A stretch of 64,000 nucleotides of DNA from Afipia sp. (GTDB lineage Bacteria > Pseudomonadota > Alphaproteobacteria > Rhizobiales > Xanthobacteraceae). Where the stretch lies: assembly GCA_024508675.1 (NCBI GenBank), contig JANINQ010000006.1, positions 124,001 to 188,000 on the forward strand, given 5' to 3'. Positions 52,961-60,724 of this stretch are shown here, in pieces. Position numbers and translations under genes: made by a program. Under the pieces are notes generated by a model. The model was given only the letters and a program-made list of their open reading frames with translations, made no database searches and had not been told where the DNA came from. Each line of letters opens with the position of its first letter. Position 1 is the stretch's first letter.

Positions 52961-54391
52961 TCAATCGGATGAAAATCCGAACGGAACGCTGAGCCGCCGG
53001 TAGTCGTCGGGCAACAGTTCACGCCCGATCGGAAGTTCGGATCGCGCGGCACATGTGGGGCGATGACAGACGCGGCACGCGACGCCAATGGGCGTCGGCG
53101 CATCGGCGCGAGGGCCGGATTCATCGCTGGTATAAATTAGTTTTTCCGCATGTTCGGCAGCGCAGCCGATGGCAATGGCGCGCTCCACGCGCGGCGCGCC
53201 GAACGAGCCACCACCCGCGGTGACCGTGCGGGCAATCGAGAAAAACCGCTGGCCATCCGGCAATTCCAGCCATTGCGTGACGATCTGGCGCGGCGTTTTG
53301 AACACACCATGAACCGACCACAACGGGCACGCGCCGCCGTGTTTTGCAAAGGGAAAGCCCGCGCCGTCGAGCAGTTTCGAAATATTTCCCGCCGGATCGA
53401 CGCGGATCAGAAAGAACGGAACCTTCTCGGACCCCGGTCTTTGCAGCGTGGTGATGCGATGCGCCGTCTGTTCGAAACTGGTGCCGAACTGGCGCGCCAG
53501 CGCTTCCATGTCGTAGCGACGCGTCTCCGCGGCTTTCACGAATGCCGAATACGGCATGATCAGCGCGGCGGCGGCGTAACTCGCGAGCGAGCGATGGGCC
53601 AGCAGTTCTGCGCTCTTGCTGGTGAACTGCCCCGCCTTCAGCGCCGTCCTGATTTCATCCTCGAATTCGAGATAGGCAAGCTGCTGCGCCACCTGAAAAT
53701 TGAAGCTCGCGGTGTCGAGCGAATCGTCAAACAGGATTTCCTTGTGGTGGCGATCCAGCCGCCGCACTGAACCCAGCATGACATTCGGCGGCAGGTGGCG
53801 GACGCGAAGATTGTGCTTTGTGCGCAGCCGCTCGATCAGCCAGGCCTGATCCGCGGGACCCTGCAGGATGCGCTCGGCCGCATCGTCGAGATCTGCGAAA
53901 TTATTACGGCGTGCCGCGAGAAAGCGCCGCACCTCGGCGACCGGATCGCTGGCATCCAGATCACCACCGGAGGCGGGGCCGGTGAGACTCGGCCCCCTGC
54001 GGTCAGCCAGCGCCAACTGTTCTTCGCGGTAAGCCGTGTAGAGGCGCAGAAACGCTTCGGCCAATCCAGGATAGCCGATCGCAATATCGCTGATTTCAAG
54101 CGGCGGAATATCGATGTCGGCGAACATCGGCTCCTTGAGAATCGCCTGCATCCGCGCGGTGTGATCGGCACCGCCATCGCCCGCGAGATCGGCCAGATCG
54201 ATCTTGTAGGTGCGTGCCAGACGCAGCAGCATATCGGCCGTCACAGGCCGCTGATTCCGCTCCAGAAGCGCCACATAGGGCGCCGAAATGTCGAGATCCG
54301 CGGCCATATCGGCCTGGGTCAGGCCAAGGTCGCGCCGCAGCCGCCGCAGCCGCGGACCCATGAAAACCGAGCGGATTGTCGTTGTCGCCAT
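52961..54391 (-). CDS. ScfR/RamB-like XRE-family regulator of acetate or short-chain fatty acid metabolism
   Basis: 476 residues. An XRE helix-turn-helix (about 12-62, RRDLGLTQADMAADLDISAPYVALLERNQRPVTADMLLRLA), then an IrrE-like/DUF955 region (about 150-270) and the DUF2083/ScfR C-terminal domain with Cys at IGCAAEHAE and the cluster ACRVCHRPTCAAR near 450, which may bind metal or a small ligand. Members control glyoxylate and propionate genes (RamB in Corynebacterium). It is transcribed away from aceA; two dyads in the gap at 54420-54457 are probable binding sites. Confidence 0.9.
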   Translation of the reverse strand: MATTTIRSVFMGPRLRRLRRDLGLTQADMAADLDISAPYVALLERNQRPVTADMLLRLARTYKIDLADLAGDGGADHTARMQAILKEPMFADIDIPPLEISDIAIGYPGLAEAFLRLYTAYREEQLALADRRGPSLTGPASGGDLDASDPVAEVRRFLAARRNNFADLDDAAERILQGPADQAWLIERLRTKHNLRVRHLPPNVMLGSVRRLDRHHKEILFDDSLDTASFNFQVAQQLAYLEFEDEIRTALKAGQFTSKSAELLAHRSLASYAAAALIMPYSAFVKAAETRRYDMEALARQFGTSFEQTAHRITTLQRPGSEKVPFFLIRVDPAGNISKLLDGAGFPFAKHGGACPLWSVHGVFKTPRQIVTQWLELPDGQRFFSIARTVTAGGGSFGAPRVERAIAIGCAAEHAEKLIYTSDESGPRADAPTPIGVACRVCHRPTCAARSELPIGRELLPDDYRRLSVPFGFSSD

Positions 54392-54419
54392 AGGCGAAAT
54401 CTCTACTGAATTACCTCTT

Positions 54420-54457
54420 ATGTAAACTTATTACATCATTACAACGAAAGTTTGTAA
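54420..54457. promoter_or_regulatory. Two dyads between the regulator and aceA
   Basis: ATGTAA-ACTTA-TTACAT (54420-54436) and TTACAA-N7-TTGTAA (54439-54457). They lie next to each other 29 bp upstream of the regulator ATG and 85 bp before the aceA ATG. Such paired palindromes next to a RamB/ScfR gene fit an operator for both genes. Confidence 0.65.
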
Positions 54458-54541
54458 AGTCTGACAAGCTATCTTCGATCCCTCTAGCGATTGGCCGCGC
54501 GATGCGTTGAAAGAGGGACAACTTCACAAGGAAACATACCC

Positions 54542-56182
54542 ATGAATTACCAATCGCGCGGAATCACCGACCAAGCAATTCAAGGCCCGTCTTCCTACAA
54601 GGCGGAGATCACTGCCGCTGAGGCTCTCCTCAAGGACCATCCGGCATGGAACGGCGTCACCGCCGAGGCCGTGGCCCGCATGCGCCTGCAGAACCGCTTC
54701 AAGACCGGCCTCGACGTCGCCCGCTACACCGCGGACCTGATGCGCGCGGACATGGCTGCCTATGACGCCGACCCGACCAAGTATACGCAGTCGCTCGGTT
54801 GCTGGCACGGCTTCATCGCCCAGCAGAAGCTGATCTCGATCAAGAAGCACTTCGGCGGCAAGACCGATCGCCGTTACCTGTATCTGTCGGGCTGGATGAT
54901 CGCAGCGCTGCGCTCCGAGTTCGGACCGCTGCCGGATCAGTCGATGCACGAGAAGACCTCGGTGCCGGCGCTGATCGAAGAACTCTACACCTTCCTGCGT
55001 CAGGCCGACTCGCGCGAACTCAACGACATCTTCCGCCAGCTCGACGCCGCGCGTGAAGCCGGCGACAAGGCGACGGAAGCCGCGCTGATCGAGAAGATCG
55101 ACAACTTCCAGACTCACGTCGTGCCGGTGATCGCCGACATCGACGCGGGCTTCGGCAACGCGGAAGCGACCTACCTGCTCGCCAAGAAGATGATCGAAGC
55201 CGGCGCCTGCGCGCTGCAGATCGAGAACCAGGTCTCCGACGAGAAGCAGTGCGGTCACCAGGACGGCAAGGTCACCGTGCCGCATGACGTGTTCCTCGCC
55301 AAGGTCCGCGCCTGCCGCCATGCGTTCCTCGAACTCGGCGTCGAAGACGGCATCATCGTCACCCGCACCGACTCGCTGGGCGCCGGCCTGACGCAGCAGA
55401 TCGCTGTCAGCCACAAGCCGGGCGACATCGGCGACCAGTACAACAGCTTCCTCGATTGCGAAGAAGTCGATGCGTCGAAGATCGGCAACGGCGACGTCAT
55501 CATCAGCCGCAACGGCAAGCTGCTGCGTCCGAAGCGTCTGCCGAGCAACCTGTACCAGTTCCGTCCGGGCACCGGCGCGGACCGCTGCGTGCTGGATTGC
55601 ATCACCTCGCTGCAGAACGGCGCCGATCTCCTGTGGATCGAAACCGAGAAGCCGCACATCGAGCAGATCGCCAGCATGGTCGATCGCATCCGCGAAGTCA
55701 TTCCGAATGCGAAGCTCGCCTACAACAACTCGCCGTCGTTCAACTGGACCCTGAACTTCCGCTGGCAGGTCTACGATGCCTGGAAGGAAGCAGGAAAGGA
55801 CGTCAGCAAGTACAACCGCGCCGACCTGATGAAGGTGGAATACGACGATACGCCGCTGGCCCTCGAAGCCGATCAGCGCATCCGCACCTTCCAGGCGGAT
55901 TCGGCCAAGCGCGCCGGCATCTTCCACCACCTGATCACGTTGCCGACCTATCACACGGCTGCGCTGTCGACCGACAACCTGTCGAAGGAATACTTCGGCG
56001 ACCAGGGCATGCTCGGTTACGTGAAGAATGTTCAGCGTGCGGAAATCCGCCAGGGCATCGCCTGCGCAAAGCACCAGAACATGGCCGGCTCCGACATCGG
56101 CGACGACCACAAGGAATACTTCGCCGGTGAAGCAGCCCTGAAGGCTGGCGGCGCCCACAACACAATGAACCAGTTCGGCTAA
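54542..56182 (+). CDS. aceA: Isocitrate lyase
   Basis: 546 residues, from ATG 54542 with AAGGAA at 54528-54533. It splits isocitrate to succinate and glyoxylate, allowing growth on acetate and fatty acids. The active-site loop is EKQCGHQDGKVTVPH (catalytic Cys near 238 in KQCGH), which marks the larger ICL subgroup seen in Pseudomonas aeruginosa and Bradyrhizobium in place of the E. coli KKCGH form. DIDAGFGNAEATY binds Mg2+. NNSPSFNWTLNF is also conserved. Malate synthase is not in this window. Divergent from its regulator. Confidence 0.97.
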   Translation: MNYQSRGITDQAIQGPSSYKAEITAAEALLKDHPAWNGVTAEAVARMRLQNRFKTGLDVARYTADLMRADMAAYDADPTKYTQSLGCWHGFIAQQKLISIKKHFGGKTDRRYLYLSGWMIAALRSEFGPLPDQSMHEKTSVPALIEELYTFLRQADSRELNDIFRQLDAAREAGDKATEAALIEKIDNFQTHVVPVIADIDAGFGNAEATYLLAKKMIEAGACALQIENQVSDEKQCGHQDGKVTVPHDVFLAKVRACRHAFLELGVEDGIIVTRTDSLGAGLTQQIAVSHKPGDIGDQYNSFLDCEEVDASKIGNGDVIISRNGKLLRPKRLPSNLYQFRPGTGADRCVLDCITSLQNGADLLWIETEKPHIEQIASMVDRIREVIPNAKLAYNNSPSFNWTLNFRWQVYDAWKEAGKDVSKYNRADLMKVEYDDTPLALEADQRIRTFQADSAKRAGIFHHLITLPTYHTAALSTDNLSKEYFGDQGMLGYVKNVQRAEIRQGIACAKHQNMAGSDIGDDHKEYFAGEAALKAGGAHNTMNQFG

Positions 56183-56211
56183 ACGAACGGCTCGACACAA
56201 TCACAACAACG

Positions 56212-56244
56212 AAATGCCCGGCCGCAAGGCCGGGCATTTTGTTT
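56212..56244 (+). terminator. Rho-independent terminator after aceA
   Basis: Twelve-bp arms AAATGCCCGGCC (56212-56223) and GGCCGGGCATTT (56228-56239) with loop GCAA, followed by TGTTTTT. It starts about 30 bp after the aceA stop. Confidence 0.93.
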
Positions 56245-56301
56245 TTGGCGCGCGCAAGCCACACGGGAACGCGGTGCTGGATAGCGACACCAACAACATT
56301 C

Positions 56302-56385
56302 GTCATGGCCGGGCTTGTCCCGGCCATCCACGTCTTGTTTGATGGTCCATAAAACGTGGATGCCCGGGACAAGCCCGGGCATGAC
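56302..56385. repeat. REP/BIME-like inverted repeat with compensatory changes
   Basis: Arms 56302-56333 and 56354-56385 (32 bp) are reverse complements except at two places, and at these places each arm still folds on itself (GGCCGGG...CCCGGCC; GCCCGGG...CCCGGGC). It belongs to the REP-like elements between genes. The gap holds TGGTCCATA. It lies between the aceA terminator and the lytic transglycosylase gene. Confidence 0.85.
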
Positions 56386-56421
56386 AAAAACATATTTGGG
56401 CCATTCCGGCGCGGTGAGTTC

Positions 56422-57672
56422 ATGCTGAAGCAATTTTCGGGAGTCTGGTTTCTCGTTCTCGCCGCAACATCGGCCATTTCCCCCGCTCTCGCCCAATCCG
56501 GAGCGCGCTGCCATGGCGGCCAGGGCTTCGACCAGTTTCTGGCGCAATTGAAACAGGACGCCGTTGCCGCCGGGGTCTCGCAACGCGCAATCGCTGCGGC
56601 CTCTCCCTACATGGTCTATGATCAGGGCATCGTGAATCGCGACCGCGGCCAGCGGGTGTTCGGCCAAATCTTCACCGAGTTCTCGGGCCGCATGGCTTCC
56701 GAAGGCCGCCGCGTCAAAGGCCAGCAACTGATCCAGACCTATGCGCAGGCCTTCGCTCGCGCCGAAAAGGAATACGGCGTGCCGCCTGCGGTGATCGCGG
56801 CATTCTGGGCACTGGAAAGCGACTTCGGCGCGGTGCAGGGCAAGCTCTCGACACTGCGCTCGCTGGTGTCGCTGGCTTACGACTGCCGCCGCGCGCAGAT
56901 GTTTCATGAGGAGACCATCGCCGCACTCAAGATCGTCGACCGCGGCGATCTGACGCCCGCCGAAATGATCGGCTCATGGGCCGGTGAGCTCGGCCAGACC
57001 CAGTTCCTGCCGCGGCATTACTTCGACTATGCCGTGGACTACGACGGCGATGGCCATCGCAACCTGCTGCGCAGCGCGCCCGACGTAATCGGCTCGACCG
57101 CAAACTACATCGCGACGGGATTGAAGTGGCGGCGCGGCGAGCCGTGGCTGCAGGAGATCCGCGTGCCCGCGAATTTGCCATGGGATCAGGCTGACCTCAC
57201 CATCAAGCACCCGCGCTCGAAATGGGCCGCATGGGGCGTAACCTATGCCGACGGCCGTCCGCTGCCGAAGGACGAGTTGCCTGCCTCCGTGCTGCTGCCG
57301 ATGGGCCGCACCGGCCCGGCGTTCCTCGCCTATGCGAATTTCGCGGCCTACACCGAATGGAACAATTCGCTGATCTATTCGACCACCGCGGCCTATCTCG
57401 CCACCCGCATCGCGGGCGCAGGGCCGATGCGCAAACCCGCAACGCCGGTCGCACAATTGCAGTTCAACGAGATCAAGGAACTGCAGCAGTTGCTGGCTCG
57501 GCAGGGATTCAATGTCGGCAAGATCGACGGCATTCTTGGCCAGCAGAGCCGCATCGCGGTCAAGACCATGCAGATGAAGTATGGCCTGCCCGCCGATTCC
57601 TGGCCCACCGCAGACCTGCTGACACGAATGCGTGGCCCTCGCGCCTCGGATGCCACGCCCCAGCCACGCTGA
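56422..57672 (+). CDS. Lytic murein transglycosylase (MltB-type) with peptidoglycan-binding domain
   Basis: 416 residues from ATG 56422; signal peptide 1-24 (ALAQ). SLT_2 domain about 28-330 with catalytic E132 in FWALESDFG, and WAGELGQTQFLPRHYFDYAVDYDGDGHRNL. A PG_binding_1 domain (EIKELQQLLARQGFNVGKIDGILGQQSRIAVKTMQMKYGL) lies at about 345-400. It cleaves peptidoglycan to 1,6-anhydroMurNAc in the periplasm. No lipobox, so soluble. Monocistronic. Confidence 0.94.
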   Translation: MLKQFSGVWFLVLAATSAISPALAQSGARCHGGQGFDQFLAQLKQDAVAAGVSQRAIAAASPYMVYDQGIVNRDRGQRVFGQIFTEFSGRMASEGRRVKGQQLIQTYAQAFARAEKEYGVPPAVIAAFWALESDFGAVQGKLSTLRSLVSLAYDCRRAQMFHEETIAALKIVDRGDLTPAEMIGSWAGELGQTQFLPRHYFDYAVDYDGDGHRNLLRSAPDVIGSTANYIATGLKWRRGEPWLQEIRVPANLPWDQADLTIKHPRSKWAAWGVTYADGRPLPKDELPASVLLPMGRTGPAFLAYANFAAYTEWNNSLIYSTTAAYLATRIAGAGPMRKPATPVAQLQFNEIKELQQLLARQGFNVGKIDGILGQQSRIAVKTMQMKYGLPADSWPTADLLTRMRGPRASDATPQPR

Positions 57673-57688
57673 AATAATTCCCCAAAAG

Positions 57689-57700
57689 GTGCGACGCACT
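57689..57700. promoter_or_regulatory. Second copy of GTGCGACGCACT core
   Basis: Identical 12-base core to the palindrome at 32782-32800, but without the flanking TTTA/TAAA arms. It lies 76 bp upstream of the DUF1993 gene. Candidate binding site for the same regulator; single-copy chance matches are possible. Confidence 0.4.
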
Positions 57701-57775
57701 GCTCTTGCGATGATGAAGGAAACAATTAGCTCGGGAAAGCCTGCCTCATGGCAAATTTTCCCGAAGGATTTTCGC

Positions 57776-58276
57776 ATGACATTCTACGATGGTTCAGCTC
57801 CGGTCTTCGTCCGCACGTTGAATGCGCTTTCCGCCATTCTCACCAAGGCCGAGGCTCACGCCGCCACAAACAACATCGCGCCAAGCGAACTGCTCGAAGC
57901 GCGGCTCCATCCTACGATGTATCCGCTGACCAAACAGGTTCAGCTTGCGTGCGATTTCTCAGGCAAGGCCTGCGCGCGCTTTACGCAAACCGAATTGCCC
58001 GTGATGGCCGACACCGAAACCACATTTGCGGAATTACAGGCGCGGATCAAAAAGGTTCTGTCGAATATCGAGGCGCTGCCGCCCGCCAGATATGAAGGGG
58101 CTGAAAAGCGCGACATCACCTTCCCCGTCGGCCCCGGCCAGACCATGACGGTGACCGGCCAGCAGTTTCTCAACCACTCGGCGATGCCGCAGTTCTTTTT
58201 TCATTGCACCACCGCCTATGACATTTTGCGTCACAAGGGCGTCGAACTTGGGAAACGCGATTTTCTGGGCGTATGA
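57776..58276 (+). CDS. DUF1993 family protein
   Basis: 166 residues from ATG 57776. Whole-length DUF1993: FVRTLNALSAILTKAEAHAATN, LLEARLHPTMYPLTKQVQLACDFSG, LPPARYEGAEKRDITFPVG, and FFFHCTTAYDILRHKGVELGKRDFLG at the end. This is a DinB-like helical bundle; function unknown. It stands alone; 244 non-coding bases follow. Confidence 0.9.
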   Translation: MTFYDGSAPVFVRTLNALSAILTKAEAHAATNNIAPSELLEARLHPTMYPLTKQVQLACDFSGKACARFTQTELPVMADTETTFAELQARIKKVLSNIEALPPARYEGAEKRDITFPVGPGQTMTVTGQQFLNHSAMPQFFFHCTTAYDILRHKGVELGKRDFLGV

Positions 58277-58385
58277 CGCGCCGAAAACGCGCGTCACACC
58301 ATTCGTTTCCTCCCATCGCAGAAGCAAAGACGATTTTCATCTGCCTCTTTCGATGTTGAGAAAATCATTCTTTGCGGCATTTCGG

Positions 58386-58407
58386 ATGTTTTAAACGCCG
58401 AAAACAT
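58386..58407. promoter_or_regulatory. Dyad upstream of the old yellow enzyme gene
   Basis: ATGTTTT (58386-58392) and AAAACAT (58401-58407) with spacer AAACGCCG, in the gap 58277-58520. No neighbouring regulator; the dyad may be an operator or a weak structure. Confidence 0.4.
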
Positions 58408-58520
58408 GACAGCCATTCAGCCCGGTTAAACCCGTATTTTTCACCTCACACCGACTTGCAATCCCGCTCGTGCGGTTCTTACATGCATCTGCATTGAACT
58501 CCTCCTGAGGAAAAGCAGCC

Positions 58521-59618
58521 ATGTCCGTTTCCAAACTTTTCGACCCCTACAAGCTCGGCGCCGTCACCCTGACCAACCGTGCGGTCATGGCTCCGCTGAC
58601 GCGCAATCGCGCGCTCGCCGGCTTCGTGCCTAACCCTCTCGCTATCGAATATTACGGCCAGCGCGCATCCGCGGGCCTTCTGATCACCGAAGCGAGCCAG
58701 GTCTCGCAGCAGGGTCAGGGTTATCAGGATACTCCCGGCATCTACACCAAGGAGCAGGTCGCAGGCTGGCGCAAGGTCACCGACCACGTCCATGAGCGCG
58801 GCGGCCATATCTACATTCAGCTCTGGCATGTCGGGCGCATTTCCCACACCAGCCTGCAGGCCAATGGCGGTGCGCCGGTTGCGCCTTCCGCGATCCGCGC
58901 CAACACCAAAACCTTTGTCGGCGGCGCGTTCGCAGACGTATCCGAGCCACGCGCGCTGGAACTCAGCGAAATTCCCGGCATTATCGACAGCTTCAAGCGC
59001 GCCTCCGCCAATGCGATCGAAGCCGGCTTTGACGGCGTCGAGATTCACGGCGCGAACGGTTATCTGCTCGACCAGTTCGCCAAGGACGGCACCAACAAGC
59101 GCACCGATGCCTATGGCGGCTCCATCGAGAACCGCGCGCGGCTGATGCTCGAAGTCTCGAAGGCCGTCGCGGCCGAAGCCGGCGCCGAGCGTACCGGCAT
59201 CCGCATTTCGCCGGTGACGCCCGCCAACGATGTATCCGACAGCAATCCGCAGCCGCTGTTCGACCACATCGTCGATCAGCTCAATGCCCTCAAGCTTGTC
59301 TATATCCATGTCATTGAAGGCGCGACCGGCGGCCCACGCGACATCGCACCGTTCGACTATGCGAGCCTCCGTAAGCGCTTCAGCGGCACTTACATCGCCA
59401 ACAACGGCTACGACTTCAAGCTGGCCACCGAGGTGCTGGATCAGAACAAGGCCGACCTGATTGCATTCGGCAAGCCGTTCATTTCGAATCCGGATCTTGT
59501 CGAACGTCTGAAGCTCGGCGCGCCGCTGAACGCTTTCGACAAGACGACCTTCTATGGCGGCGGCGCCAAAGGCTATACGGACTATCCGGCGCTCGGCCAG
59601 CAGGCCGCCGCGGAATAA
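58521..59618 (+). CDS. Old yellow enzyme family alkene reductase
   Basis: 365 residues. FMN barrel with LTNRAVMAPLTRNRA at the start, HVGRISH, the His-Asn pair in VEIHGANGYLLDQF (H near 175, N near 178) that binds the enal oxygen, and AFGKPFISNPDLVERL at the phosphate site. NAD(P)H-dependent reduction of activated C=C or nitro/nitrate ester compounds, cytosolic; the NemA group is closest. AGGAAAAG precedes the ATG. A symmetric terminator follows. Confidence 0.93.
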   Translation: MSVSKLFDPYKLGAVTLTNRAVMAPLTRNRALAGFVPNPLAIEYYGQRASAGLLITEASQVSQQGQGYQDTPGIYTKEQVAGWRKVTDHVHERGGHIYIQLWHVGRISHTSLQANGGAPVAPSAIRANTKTFVGGAFADVSEPRALELSEIPGIIDSFKRASANAIEAGFDGVEIHGANGYLLDQFAKDGTNKRTDAYGGSIENRARLMLEVSKAVAAEAGAERTGIRISPVTPANDVSDSNPQPLFDHIVDQLNALKLVYIHVIEGATGGPRDIAPFDYASLRKRFSGTYIANNGYDFKLATEVLDQNKADLIAFGKPFISNPDLVERLKLGAPLNAFDKTTFYGGGAKGYTDYPALGQQAAAE

Positions 59619-59639
59619 GCGTGCGCCACATCGAGAATC

Positions 59640-59669
59640 AAAAAGGCCGGGATCGATCCCGGCCTTTTT
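59640..59669. terminator. Bidirectional terminator, perfect 30-bp palindrome
   Basis: Fifteen-base arms AAAAAGGCCGGGATC / GATCCCGGCCTTTTT with no loop gap (centre ATCGAT). It ends transcription from both the reductase (plus) and the small minus-strand gene at 59683. Confidence 0.95.
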
Positions 59670-59682
59670 CGTCTGGAACGAT

Positions 59683-59877
59683 TTAAGCCGTCACCGGGTC
59701 CAGCCGCCCCGCCAGAACGCGGGTCGCAGCACGTTCCGCCTCGCGCGCGCTCTTGAAAATCTGGCCATCAAGCGGATTGAACTTGTGAACTGCCGCGAAG
59801 AATCTGAATCCTGATTTTTCGCGAACGACGATGCCTGCGGCTTCCGAGCTGACTTCGATGATGTAGGTATCCGACAT
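59683..59877 (-). CDS. Small conserved protein
   Basis: 64 residues from the ATG at 59877. SDTYIIEVSSEAAGIVVREKSGFRFFAAVHKFNPLDGQIFKSAREAERAATRVLAG has two beta-strands and a C-terminal amphipathic helix; it is found in Bradyrhizobium-like genomes with no known function. It is short but has a perfect terminator after it and good coding character. It resembles the DUF4170 protein at 52638 in layout (FKSAREAE versus FKTRKEAE) but I cannot show homology. Confidence 0.75.
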   Translation of the reverse strand: MSDTYIIEVSSEAAGIVVREKSGFRFFAAVHKFNPLDGQIFKSAREAERAATRVLAGRLDPVTA

Positions 59878-60258
59878 GTCTTGTTCCGTGCCCCCGTATC
59901 CTTGGGTTCTCCACGCGCTATAACTCCGAGAGGCTGAAAAGGTTTCAGCCGAGACAACATCTCCAACACATCGCTCGTCTCCCTCCTCGCTATGCACATC
60001 CCGGGCCAATGTCTTGCTGTCTGTTCCAGTCTGGAATGACTCGAAAACAGACGGACATTGACTCAGCCCTGAGCAACCCGCCGCACCTGTAGGCGCTTCG
60101 CACGACAGTTTTATAACCGGCATGTTGAGTCTGGAAGACGCGCAGGCGCGATCCCGAAAAATAGCAATGAGACCACCGCGCAACGTCGCCACGGTAAACA
60201 AAAGAGCGCGCGCAAATGCCGCGCGCGTCAAAAGCTGACTATTAACAGGTGTGGCGAA
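59878..60258. other. Non-coding stretch between small protein and thioesterase
   Basis: About 380 bp with no supported gene. It contains three GANTC sites (two GACTC and one GAGTC at about 60034-60146) and a GC hairpin GAGCGCGCGCAAATGCCGCGCGCGTC near 60206-60231 that could end the thioesterase transcript. It should hold the promoter of the small minus-strand gene. Confidence 0.5.
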
Positions 60259-60687
60259 TCAGGCGTTGGTGGCTGGAACTTCCTGACGGATCGGCTGAGG
60301 CTGCCCATGATCGTCGATCGCGACGTAGGTATAATTCCCGTCTGTCACCAGAATCGATTGCGATTCATTGCGGCGGCGCACCCAAGCTGCGACATGCACC
60401 GTGATCGACGTTCTGCCGACACGCACTGTCGAGCAGAACACCGACACCACGTCGCCGACATAAACCGGCTTGCGGAATGTCATGGCTTCAATCGCGACCG
60501 TCACCGCGCGACTCCGCGAAGCCTTGGATGCGAAGATGCCGCCCGCAATATCCATCTGGCTCAGCAGCCACCCGCCGAAAATATCGCCGTTCTGGTTGGT
60601 ATCCGCCGGCATCGCCATGGTGCGGATCGACAACTCACCCTGAGGTTCGGCAGGTGGGGCTGGTGCATGAATGGGCGTGTCTGACAT
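60259..60687 (-). CDS. Acyl-CoA thioesterase, YciA/hotdog type
   Basis: 142 residues from the ATG at 60687. Hotdog-fold domain with SIRTMAMPADTNQNGDIFGGWLLSQMDIAGGIFASK; the Asn/Asp of NGDIFGGW is the active-site region. RKPVYVGDVVSVFCSTVRVGRTSITVHVAAW completes the fold. It hydrolyses acyl-CoA, freeing CoA. It begins 37 bp after the FadB-like gene and closes the beta-oxidation operon. Confidence 0.9.
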   Translation of the reverse strand: MSDTPIHAPAPPAEPQGELSIRTMAMPADTNQNGDIFGGWLLSQMDIAGGIFASKASRSRAVTVAIEAMTFRKPVYVGDVVSVFCSTVRVGRTSITVHVAAWVRRRNESQSILVTDGNYTYVAIDDHGQPQPIRQEVPATNA

Positions 60688-60724
60688 GAGTGAATCCGCC
60701 TGATGAGATCGGGCAACGCAGTTC

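Noticed and set aside
54542-56182. Idea that the isocitrate lyase is inactive because KKCGH is KQCGH
   Set aside because: KQCGHQ is normal in the larger ICL subgroup found in pseudomonads and Bradyrhizobium, so it is not a defect.
54524-56200. 558-codon open frame opposite aceA
   Set aside because: Antisense shadow of isocitrate lyase; no domain and no start signal.
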